Assembly (NCBI GenBank): GCA_025363505.1
Contig: JANYDV010000124.1
Location: 1 to 20,672, forward strand
Direction: 5' to 3'
Source: Bacteroidota bacterium
GTDB taxonomy: Bacteria > Bacteroidota > Ignavibacteria > Palsa-1295
Length of the DNA: 20,672 nucleotides
The position numbers and the translations under genes were made by a program. Within the stretch, counting starts at the first letter, position 1; every line of letters starts with the position of its first letter. Positions 8,422 to 16,057 of the stretch are shown here, in pieces. Below the pieces are notes generated by a model. It was not told the origin of the DNA. It did no database searches and saw only the letters and a list, made by a program, of their open reading frames with translations.

Positions 8422-11307
8422 ATGCGTAAGCCTACAAGCTATGCAGCTATCGTTGCGGCAGCATTATTGTTTGTGTCTATGAGCGTTGGGTCTTCATTTG
8501 CCCAGCTGTTCAATTACACACCATACCCATTTATTTCAATTGATCAGGAAGATTACTATCCTGATGGAAATTACGTCGTTCCGGATGCACTTCCGGGCGG
8601 TGAGCGCTACTTTTTGGTGCCGGTGTTCATATACAATGGAGCAGATCCGTTGAGGAACCCCAATACCAAAGACGGTACGTTCAAAACCGACGCACAACGT
8701 ATTGGCGGCGTAGACGGACAAAATCTTGTCCCTATTCGCAGCTTCTCGTTCCAATTGCACTACCCTAATCAGGCGGTGCGTATTGACGACAATCCGGCTC
8801 ATGGTTCACCAATCGTTATGGTTGGACCGGATAAGAACAACGCGTTGGCTGCAACACTTGCTACACCTTTTTATACACGTTGGACAGAACAGTCGGCTAA
8901 TGACAGCACGAACCCTTTCCATCGCCTGATTCGCGTCAGTGGCGCAAGCGAAGTTCCACTTCCGCTAACATCTATTGGTGCAGGACCAGGGCAGTACACA
9001 GATTCTTCAGCAATCTTATTGTACATTCGTTTCAAGATCATCCCGAATTGGACAGTCAATACAGCAGTAATGCGTCTTGACACTGCCGTATTCGCTGATC
9101 ATGTTGGCGATCAACAGTATGATCCTGCTAACTATCTCCGTGGCAATCTTGCCGGACATAGACTACAACAACGTGGTCAGATGCCCGTTTATATCTCTGC
9201 TCAACCGGCGTTTGAACTTCGTCCGTTCTCGGCAATCACTACTACCGATAACAAAAATTATAATCTGACTCCGACATTAGTGTATGATCCGACCGGAGTA
9301 AATCCGCAGAATCCTTCAGTGAATCTCCAGATTCGCGACGCTGTCGGTTCGACCAGATTGACGAACATTAATATTTGCTCAGACCAAGATTGGTTGAAAG
9401 TTGGCTTGACGGCTGGCTCAACTCTTCATTGCGTCTATATCCCAAGAATTGACTATACCGGTTCAATCTCTTCTGAAGAAAAACAACTCTTCATTACAGG
9501 TGACCCTTCCGGTTTAGCTCCGGGTGTATATATCGGATATGTCACTTTGACCAGTGATGGTGCTTCAAATTCACCATCTCGTATTAAGGTCACGTTTGTC
9601 GTCCGTGCACGTCCTGATGAGCCGAATGAGTCTGGTGGAACAGGTATACGTTTGAACCTCACCAATTCTTGCTCACCATCTTGCACACGTCAGCTCGTGT
9701 TTGGTACCGGTACCGGTGCTACTGACGGAATCGATCTGCTCTACGGTGAATCAATCTTCACTGTTGGTGATCGTGCAACTGCAAACAGTAACCCTGATCC
9801 AACGCAAAAATGTTATGCTTATTTCGAGACATTGAATCCTAATGCAGATCCTGCATTCCAAGATCCAAATTTCCTCGGAACTAGCCGTGACATTCGCTCG
9901 AATACTAACGAAGGTACAATCCTTTATAAAGTAACTTTCGGTACGGGTGGTGCACTTTGCTATCCACTGAATGTTTGCTTCGATCCGACTGATCTTCCAG
10001 AAGGTTCACGCTTTATCATTCGCGACATCCTGAACGGCGGAAACTTCTCGTTCAATATGCGTGAGGCTACAGGCGTTGGCAATCAGCGTTGCATCGTTAT
10101 TCGCGATCCAAGCATTACCAGCTTTATCATCGAGTATACTCCTGGAACAAAGGGACATACAGCTGATCTTAAGAAGCAGGCATGGAATTTCATTTCATTG
10201 CCGGTTATTGCTCCTGATCAACGTGCGACAATAATTTTCCCGAACTCAACTGGCACACCGTTTAGCTATGCATCAAACGCCGGCTGGACACCTGCTACGA
10301 CACTTGATTTCGGTCGCGGTTATATGATACATTATGGTACGGTCATCGGTAATGATAATCTCGTTGCTGGTGTAGGCTCAACCAAACTTTCTGGCTTGCG
10401 TGTACACGCTGGTTGGAATTCAGTTGGTGGTGTGAGTGTACCTGCGTGTGTGACTGATAATGACCAATACATTTTCTTCACACCGGTTGGTGGTTCAAGC
10501 CCAAGCCGTCAGACAGACTTCTTTGAATATGTACCTGGTAACGGATACCGTACTGTTGCATATTTAATCCCTGGTCATGGCTATTTTGTAAAGGTTTCTG
10601 ATGAAGCTAATTACAATATAGATGCGAAGACTGATGCTCGTGGTTGCAAAGTCACAGCAGACGCAACTTCACAGTTGAAGGCAGAGTTGTCGAAAGTAAC
10701 TGTACGTGACGCTGCACAAAACGGTCAGGAATTGTTCTTCGGTAATATTGCGACAAACATTACTGCGAACCATTTCGAAATGCCGCCTGCAATGATCTCT
10801 TTCGATGCTCGCTTCACAGCGAACAACGGAAACATCTCTGCAAAGTCTGATGAACATGTTGTGAAGATCGCTTCGGCAGATTATCCGGTGTCACTCAGCT
10901 TTGCTGATGTCAACGGTTCAGTTGAAGTTCGTGATCTTACAGGAAATGTCATTGGCTCTGTTGTTGGTAACGGTACCGTTGTCATCCGTGATGCAAGCGT
11001 AAAGCAGGTCGTTATCGCCCTTAAGGGTGCAAGCGATGTTGTTAATGGCTTTGCTCTTGAGTCAAGTTATCCAAACCCAACGAATGCATTGTCAAACTTT
11101 AACTTTGCTGTTCCTTCTGAGACGAACGTAAAGATCACTTTGACAAATGCTCTCGGTCAGGAAGTATCGACTTTGGTTAATGGTGTAATGAGCGCGGGTC
11201 GTCATGAAGTAAAAATTGACGGTTCGAAACTCAGTGAAGGTACTTACTTCTATACCATCCATGCCGGTAACTTCGTCAAGACAGAAAAATTGACGATCGT
11301 TCACTAA
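8422..11307 (+). CDS. Modular T9SS surface protein (cohesin-like, BACON-like, ATDG module, Trp-Asn repeats)
   Basis: 961 residues. The signal peptide spans residues 1-28, ending SSFAQ. Residues ~40-240 form a beta-rich, cohesin-like region (YFLVPVFIYNG, FSFQLHYP). Residues ~290-396 resemble a BACON domain (DQDWLKV at W324, LAPGVYIGYVTLTSDGA, final VTFVV strand). Residues 424-573 form a module starting LVFGTGTGATDGID, with RDIR in the middle and a final IEY strand; the next gene carries the same module. Residues ~585-760 contain WNFISLPV (W588), GWNSVGGVS (W665) and PGHGYFVKVS, a repeat type common in secreted Bacteroidota proteins. Residues 877-961 are a type A sorting domain (FALESSYPNP, TLTNALGQEVSTLVNG, EGTYFYTIHAG). 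Surface display or release by T9SS is well supported; carbohydrate binding via the BACON-like region is uncertain. A strong terminator follows. Confidence 0.9.
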   Translation: MRKPTSYAAIVAAALLFVSMSVGSSFAQLFNYTPYPFISIDQEDYYPDGNYVVPDALPGGERYFLVPVFIYNGADPLRNPNTKDGTFKTDAQRIGGVDGQNLVPIRSFSFQLHYPNQAVRIDDNPAHGSPIVMVGPDKNNALAATLATPFYTRWTEQSANDSTNPFHRLIRVSGASEVPLPLTSIGAGPGQYTDSSAILLYIRFKIIPNWTVNTAVMRLDTAVFADHVGDQQYDPANYLRGNLAGHRLQQRGQMPVYISAQPAFELRPFSAITTTDNKNYNLTPTLVYDPTGVNPQNPSVNLQIRDAVGSTRLTNINICSDQDWLKVGLTAGSTLHCVYIPRIDYTGSISSEEKQLFITGDPSGLAPGVYIGYVTLTSDGASNSPSRIKVTFVVRARPDEPNESGGTGIRLNLTNSCSPSCTRQLVFGTGTGATDGIDLLYGESIFTVGDRATANSNPDPTQKCYAYFETLNPNADPAFQDPNFLGTSRDIRSNTNEGTILYKVTFGTGGALCYPLNVCFDPTDLPEGSRFIIRDILNGGNFSFNMREATGVGNQRCIVIRDPSITSFIIEYTPGTKGHTADLKKQAWNFISLPVIAPDQRATIIFPNSTGTPFSYASNAGWTPATTLDFGRGYMIHYGTVIGNDNLVAGVGSTKLSGLRVHAGWNSVGGVSVPACVTDNDQYIFFTPVGGSSPSRQTDFFEYVPGNGYRTVAYLIPGHGYFVKVSDEANYNIDAKTDARGCKVTADATSQLKAELSKVTVRDAAQNGQELFFGNIATNITANHFEMPPAMISFDARFTANNGNISAKSDEHVVKIASADYPVSLSFADVNGSVEVRDLTGNVIGSVVGNGTVVIRDASVKQVVIALKGASDVVNGFALESSYPNPTNALSNFNFAVPSETNVKITLTNALGQEVSTLVNGVMSAGRHEVKIDGSKLSEGTYFYTIHAGNFVKTEKLTIVH

Positions 11308-11355
11308 TCAACGTTCGAGGAGACTTACCTCGATCGATTTAGTGTAATCTTTTTC

Positions 11356-11400
11356 AGAGGCGGAAGTTAGTATCACTACTAACTTCCGCTTTTGATTTTT
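11356..11400 (+). terminator. Strong intrinsic terminator after the 8422 gene
   Basis: GCGGAAGTTAGTA (11360-11372) pairs perfectly with TACTAACTTCCGC (11377-11389) around the loop TCAC. AGAG/TTTT pairs with two G-U extend the base, and TTTTGATTTTT follows. A smaller hairpin, TCGAGG / CCTCGA, lies just upstream at 11315-11333. The next start codon is at 11417. Confidence 0.9.
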
Positions 11401-11416
11401 AACAGGAGTAATTAGA

Positions 11417-12262
11417 ATGAAACGTGTCGCTTTTTTATTTGCAATTATTACGCTTACGGCTCTCGAAGCACAAGCGCAAGAGTTTAGTCAGCACCTTTAT
11501 TATTTTATTAACGGGGGTGGGACAGCATATCGTACTGTCGTTTTTGGGTATGATAGTGCAGCTACCGACGGATTTGAAGGTGTAAAATGGTTTAACAACG
11601 AGTTTTCAGGTGGCGAACAAGAGTACCCGACCGATAACTTTAATGATAATGACTGCCGCATGGGTGGGCAAGCGATTAATCGCCCGACATTTGGTTCAGG
11701 TGGTCCTATCGACATCCGTCAAAAACCTCAAATGGACAGCTTTGAATTAAAATTCGAGATTGATATAATTGCAAGAGGCACTACTTCGGCACGGTTAGAA
11801 TGGGACAAAACTCTTATTCCGCCGATTATTAAACATATATTTTTAAGTTCGGGTATTTTTCCTAGCAGGGTTCGTCTGGATATGAAGACCCAATCACAGT
11901 TTGTTATTCCTGTGAAGGATAGTTCAGGTCTGTATGATAAAATGATTTTGCGTGTACTCTACAACCAAGAAGAACTCGGCGTTAAAAATACGGAAGTATC
12001 TTCGGAGCGTACGGTTATCTATCCTACGATTCATCAGAGTGGCGAGGGGGAATATTTGTGGCTCGAAGCCGAGCATACTGTGCAGACTAGTATTACGGAT
12101 ATGATGGGGCGACAGATATATAGTGTGAAATTTCACGGGAATCCCGGAGTTAATGAGTTGTCTCTCTCTCGAACACTACTCCCAAGTGGAATGTATGTTG
12201 CGGAAGTGCGAGATGTCTTAAGAGGGGTAGTACTGTCAAGACAAAAGATTTTGGTAAAGTAA
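11417..12262 (+). CDS. Small secreted protein with ATDG module and divergent T9SS tail
   Basis: 281 residues. Residues 1-21 are a signal peptide (MKRVAFLFAIITLTALEAQA). AGGAG at 11404-11408 supports ATG 11417. Residues ~38-188 match the module in the preceding gene: VVFGYDSAATDG at 41-52, DIR in the middle, LEWDK, and a final strand ILRVLYN. Residues ~200-281 look like a shortened sorting domain (IYPTI in place of YPNP, TDMMGRQIYSVKF, SGMYVAEVRD, ILVK). The stop TAA overlaps the xseA ATG by one base (TAATG), so translation of the two is probably coupled. Its role is unknown. The gene sits between a terminator and housekeeping genes, so its product may be made at modest levels. Confidence 0.88.
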   Translation: MKRVAFLFAIITLTALEAQAQEFSQHLYYFINGGGTAYRTVVFGYDSAATDGFEGVKWFNNEFSGGEQEYPTDNFNDNDCRMGGQAINRPTFGSGGPIDIRQKPQMDSFELKFEIDIIARGTTSARLEWDKTLIPPIIKHIFLSSGIFPSRVRLDMKTQSQFVIPVKDSSGLYDKMILRVLYNQEELGVKNTEVSSERTVIYPTIHQSGEGEYLWLEAEHTVQTSITDMMGRQIYSVKFHGNPGVNELSLSRTLLPSGMYVAEVRDVLRGVVLSRQKILVK

Positions 12263-13518
12263 TGGGGAATGATGTCGTTCCAGAGCAAGACTTGTTTTCT
12301 ACTCCGGTGCAAACCCCGAAGGAGTTTGTGCCGGATGTCGAAAGCGTCACACAACTCACAAAGAAAATACGTGACCTGCTCGAACTTCGATTTGCTGATG
12401 TTACCGTTGAAGGAGAAATTTCGAATTTTTTGCACCATCGAAGTGGTCATCGATATTGGACTCTAAAAGACGAGACTGCCCAAATTTCCTGTGTCTTCTG
12501 GAAAACTCGTTCACTTTCATTTGATGTAGAAAGTGGTCAGAAAGTTATCTGTCGCGGTCGCCTCTCGTTATATGCTCCGCGCGGAAGTTATCAGCTTGAT
12601 GTATTGCAGATGCGTCCGGTTGGCGTGGGTGCATTACAGCTAGCGTTTGAAAGATTATTTAAGAAGCTACAAGATGAGGGACTTTTTGATGAGAGTAGAA
12701 AACGCCTAATCCCGAAATATCCCAAACGCATCGGCATCGTAACAAGCGCAACGGGGGCGGCGATACATGACATCTTAACAGTCCTTCGTCGTCGTTATCC
12801 TCTTGCTGAAGTATTAATACGCCCGTCTTCGGTGCAAGGTGTAGGAAGTGAGTTGCAGGTTGCACAAGGGATAAAAGATTTTAATATCCTTCCGATTGAG
12901 TCGCGCCCGGATGTACTGATCGTTGGTCGCGGGGGTGGTTCTCTTGAAGATCTCTGGACGTTTAATGAAGAAGCTGTTGCTCGCGCGATCTATTCTTCGA
13001 CAATTCCGATTGTAAGTGCTGTTGGTCACGAAGTTGACATAACGATTGCTGACTTTGTTGCCGATCTTCGCGCCCCCACTCCGACTGCCGCCGCAGAGCT
13101 GATTACACCTGACAAACGAGAACTTCTTGATAGTTTGCGCAGTGCTTCGTCGGTTCTTGAATATAGAATGAACAATCGGTTGATCGAGCTTCGTTCTGAA
13201 TTGTCGGGGCATAGCAGTGGCTATGGCTTGAAGTACGTCTTAAAGCAAGCATTGGAATTGCGTGCTTCTACTGTTGAGCAGCATTTTCAACACATCCAAC
13301 AAGCTGTTGAGTATCATCTCGAACGATCGAGACTTACTCTCGATAAATTTTCATCCACTCTTCGAGTACTTGACCCCAACAGTGTATTATCGCGTGGCTA
13401 TGCGATCGTTCAGGACTCGCAAGGCAGGGTGATCACAAGGGAAAAAGATTTTCCCGTTTCTTCAAGCGCGACCCTTCGATTGCAGAGCGGTCTGATTTCA
13501 ATCCGACGTATTGAGTAA
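12262..13518 (+). CDS. xseA: Exodeoxyribonuclease VII large subunit
   Basis: 418 residues, near the usual family length. With XseB it forms a cytoplasmic nuclease that degrades single-stranded DNA from both ends to oligonucleotides. The N-terminal OB-fold is seen at ~25-125 (VEGEISNF, HRYWTLKD, GRLSLYAPRGSYQLDV). The catalytic domain contains KRIGIVTSATGAAIHDI from ~156, GRGGGSLEDLWTFNEE at 222-237 and GHEVDITIADFVADLRAPTP from 255; these are family signatures, with the histidine and aspartate of GHEVD intact. A helical, probably coiled-coil arm follows at ~280-390. No Shine-Dalgarno site is obvious. The start is taken from the one-base overlap with the preceding gene and fits the family alignment. 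xseB follows after 72 bases. Confidence 0.97.
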   Translation: MGNDVVPEQDLFSTPVQTPKEFVPDVESVTQLTKKIRDLLELRFADVTVEGEISNFLHHRSGHRYWTLKDETAQISCVFWKTRSLSFDVESGQKVICRGRLSLYAPRGSYQLDVLQMRPVGVGALQLAFERLFKKLQDEGLFDESRKRLIPKYPKRIGIVTSATGAAIHDILTVLRRRYPLAEVLIRPSSVQGVGSELQVAQGIKDFNILPIESRPDVLIVGRGGGSLEDLWTFNEEAVARAIYSSTIPIVSAVGHEVDITIADFVADLRAPTPTAAAELITPDKRELLDSLRSASSVLEYRMNNRLIELRSELSGHSSGYGLKYVLKQALELRASTVEQHFQHIQQAVEYHLERSRLTLDKFSSTLRVLDPNSVLSRGYAIVQDSQGRVITREKDFPVSSSATLRLQSGLISIRRIE

Positions 13519-13590
13519 ATTGTATTATGATATGTAACTGAGGAGTTCATACCGAACGGCTTTTTAAGCACCTCTGTTATTATCGTATCT

Positions 13591-13845
13591 ATGGCAAAGA
13601 AAACATCATCAGAAGATTTTTCAGATTTCGAGACGGAGCTTCAGCGTCTTGGTTCGATTGTGGAGCGTCTCGAAGAGGGGAATGCTCCTCTTGACGTAAT
13701 GCTCAAACTCTATGAAGAGGGCACCGTTTTGACCACGAAACTCTCCGAAATACTGAAACAGGCAGAGTTAAAGGTTCGTACCCTTTCTAAAGTACACGAG
13801 GAATTAGCTACATTCGAGACTACGCCTTTCGAAGAGGAAAATTAG
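13591..13845 (+). CDS. xseB: Exodeoxyribonuclease VII small subunit
   Basis: 84 residues, the normal size for XseB. It binds the helical arm of XseA to form active exonuclease VII. The conserved core is visible: FETELQRLGSIVERLEEG followed by NAPLDVMLKLYEEG, then a second helix with LKQAELKV. The tail is acidic (FEEEN). ATG 13591 has no Shine-Dalgarno site, but the alignment fits. The 72-base gap after xseA holds a weak GAGG/CCTC pairing and nothing else I can support. The stop TAG overlaps the ribosome-binding site of dxs, so the two are probably cotranscribed. Confidence 0.94.
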   Translation: MAKKTSSEDFSDFETELQRLGSIVERLEEGNAPLDVMLKLYEEGTVLTTKLSEILKQAELKVRTLSKVHEELATFETTPFEEEN

Positions 13846-13857
13846 GAGCAAAGCGCA

Positions 13858-15789
13858 ATGGACGAGCAAACATTTGATCAGTACCCCTTATTAAAAGATA
13901 TCTCTATCCCTGCGGATCTTCGCAAACTTCCCGAGAGCGATCTCAAAGAAGTTTGTTCTGATGTGCGTGAATACTTGATCGACACGATCTCGAAGGTCGG
14001 CGGTCATTTTGGTGCAGGGCTGGGTGTGGTCGAGCTGACAGTTGCACTACACTATGTCTTCGATACTCCTTCCGATAAGCTAGTCTGGGATGTGGGTCAT
14101 CAAACCTATCCTCATAAAATTCTTACCGGAAGAAAAGAGCGTCTTCATACAATCCGAAAAAAAGATGGACTTGCTCCTTTCTTGCGAATGGATGAAAGTG
14201 AATATGATGTCTTTGGTGCAGGACACGCTTCGACATCAATTAGTGCCGCACTTGGAGTTGCGACAGCGCGTGATTTTTCGGGGGAGGATTATAAAGTTAT
14301 CTCGATTATCGGCGATGGCTCGATGACCGGAGGGATGGCATACGAGGCGTTGAATAATTGCGGGGTGTTGGGGAAAGATATTATCGTGATCTTAAATGAT
14401 AATCGAATGTCCATCGCACCGAATGTGTGGTCGGTTCATAACTATTTTAATGATGTCATTACCAATCCTGCTTTACGAAAGATCAAAGATAAAATTTGGG
14501 ATCGTTCCGGCGATAGAATTCGTGTTGCCGGCAGTAAGATTGTTGATGGTTTGAAAGCGACCTTTACCCCGGGGATGCTTTTTGAAGCGCTGGGCTTTAA
14601 GTATTTTGGTCCGGTCAATGGTCACAATATTATCAAGCTCGTAGAGATGCTTCGTTTTGTTAAGGATGTCAAAGGTCCAATCCTACTTCACGTATTTTCG
14701 GAAAAGGGCAAAGGCTATGCACCTGCTGAGGCACACATACAGCGCTATCATGCCGCCGGTGGTGCCTTTGATAAAATGACAGGGGTTGCTGTTGCAAAAC
14801 CGGTGACTACCCCAACGCCGCCTGACTACACAAAAGTGTTTGGGAATGCGATGGTCGAAATCTGCAAAGAGAATCCAAAAGTTGTTGGTATCACTGCCGC
14901 TATGCCCGATGGAACGGGACTCAATCTGTTACAGAAAGAAATGCCAAATCGATTCTTCGATGTCGGTATTGCTGAACAACACGCTGTGACGTTTGCTGCC
15001 GGGATGGCGACTCAGGGATATACTCCGGTATGTGCGATATACTCGACATTTTTGCAGCGTGCCTTTGATCAGATCATCCACGATGTAGCCATTCAAAATC
15101 TCAATGTGATATTTGCGATGGATCGTGCCGGGCTTGTAGGTGCCGATGGTCATACTCATCATGGGATGTTTGATATCTCCTATATGCGAATGATCCCAAA
15201 TATGGTGTTGATGGCACCAAAGGATGAGCAAGAGCTTCGCGATATGCTCTATACGGCAACTGAATATAAGCAAGGACCAATTGCGTTGCGCTATCCGAGG
15301 GGTGCCGGAATCGGTGTGCCTCTTGCTGCATCAGGTTTTAATAAGATTTCGATTGGGCATGGCGAGATATTACGTGATGGCAAAGATGTCGCTATCCTAG
15401 GGGTAGGTACATTGCTCTATGATGCGCTTAAAGTAGCCGAAGATCTCGAGCATCAGGGGATTTCGGTAGCGGTTGTTAATGCTCGTTTCATCAAACCACT
15501 TGATGAAGCTCTTTTAGAAGGTCTAGCGCACCGATTCGCATCTATTGTCACATTGGAAGAAAATGTCGTTCAGGGGGGCTTTGGAAGCGCTGTAGCAGAG
15601 TTTTATGCAAGCAAAGGACTATCACCCCGATTAAAAATGATAGGTCTCAATGATCATTTCATAGAACACGGTGCACCGGCAGAATTATTGGAAGATGAAG
15701 GGCTGACCAAAGAGGGGATTAAAAAAACGGTGTTGAGATTTTTAGGAACATCTGAGACTAAGAATAAATCGGCGATTAAAGAGCATTAA
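13858..15789 (+). CDS. dxs: 1-deoxy-D-xylulose-5-phosphate synthase
   Basis: 643 residues, a full-length enzyme. It condenses pyruvate and glyceraldehyde 3-phosphate, using thiamine diphosphate and Mg2+, in the first step of the MEP isoprenoid pathway; it also feeds thiamine and pyridoxal synthesis. Visible motifs are GHQTYPHKILTGR (H81), GHASTSISAALG, the ThDP site GDGSMTGGMAYEALNN from 152, PVNGHN, EKGKGYAPAE, the transketolase motif FDVGIAEQHAVTFAAG with general-acid glutamate 373, GADGHTHHG around 428-436 and ALRYPRG. AGGAG at 13844-13848 overlaps the xseB stop and fixes ATG 13858. The order xseA-xseB-dxs is common, usually with the prenyl synthase gene ispA between; ispA is absent here. 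No convincing terminator follows. Confidence 0.98.
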   Translation: MDEQTFDQYPLLKDISIPADLRKLPESDLKEVCSDVREYLIDTISKVGGHFGAGLGVVELTVALHYVFDTPSDKLVWDVGHQTYPHKILTGRKERLHTIRKKDGLAPFLRMDESEYDVFGAGHASTSISAALGVATARDFSGEDYKVISIIGDGSMTGGMAYEALNNCGVLGKDIIVILNDNRMSIAPNVWSVHNYFNDVITNPALRKIKDKIWDRSGDRIRVAGSKIVDGLKATFTPGMLFEALGFKYFGPVNGHNIIKLVEMLRFVKDVKGPILLHVFSEKGKGYAPAEAHIQRYHAAGGAFDKMTGVAVAKPVTTPTPPDYTKVFGNAMVEICKENPKVVGITAAMPDGTGLNLLQKEMPNRFFDVGIAEQHAVTFAAGMATQGYTPVCAIYSTFLQRAFDQIIHDVAIQNLNVIFAMDRAGLVGADGHTHHGMFDISYMRMIPNMVLMAPKDEQELRDMLYTATEYKQGPIALRYPRGAGIGVPLAASGFNKISIGHGEILRDGKDVAILGVGTLLYDALKVAEDLEHQGISVAVVNARFIKPLDEALLEGLAHRFASIVTLEENVVQGGFGSAVAEFYASKGLSPRLKMIGLNDHFIEHGAPAELLEDEGLTKEGIKKTVLRFLGTSETKNKSAIKEH

Positions 15790-15959
15790 GACACTTACAA
15801 AAAAAAGTAGAAATTAAATGTGATTAGTTTTGTAACTTTACGATTCTGGAGCGTTTTAAAGAAAGAAGAAGCATACGTTTCTCTACCGAAGCGCCCCTTA
15901 TCCTCCATCAGCACTATTTCCTCCTTTTTTGCCTTCATTTTAGAACTTATTAGTCTCAA

Positions 15960-16055
15960 ATGTGTATATATTATTGTGAGATAACTCTCATGTGTATTGT
16001 TGTCTAATGGGCAAAATTGTAGCCCTATGATTTTATTTGTAGATTGATCGATCAA
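15960..16055 (+). promoter_or_regulatory. Leader with direct repeat, dyad and palindrome before the 16058 gene
   Basis: The 268-base gap 15790-16057 is AT rich and holds no supported gene. ATGTGTAT occurs at 15960-15967 and 15990-15997, exactly 30 bp apart. The dyad TGAGA-taac-TCTCA spans 15977-15990 and abuts the second repeat. The perfect 12-bp palindrome TTGATCGATCAA at 16044-16055 sits two bases before the ATG, where a Shine-Dalgarno site would normally lie. These could be operators or translation-controlling structure. A possible promoter-like TAACTTTA is at 15833-15840, but no matching upstream element is seen. Confidence 0.35.
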
Positions 16056-16057
16056 GT

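Noticed and set aside
12133..12450. Minus-strand reading frames over the 11417 gene and xseA
   Set aside because: They are shadows of well-supported plus-strand genes with family motifs.
6982..13526. Identical 13-mer AGTAAATTGTATT at the stop codons of the 5097 gene and xseA
   Set aside because: A few 13-base matches are expected by chance in about 20 kb, and the flanking bases diverge at once.
13541..13576. Possible GAGG/CCTC hairpin between xseA and xseB
   Set aside because: Only four pairs with a long loop; too weak to support a terminator.
15145..15162. His432 in the Dxs motif DGHTHHG, where Pro or Gln is common
   Set aside because: This position varies among functional Dxs enzymes, so it is not evidence of altered function.
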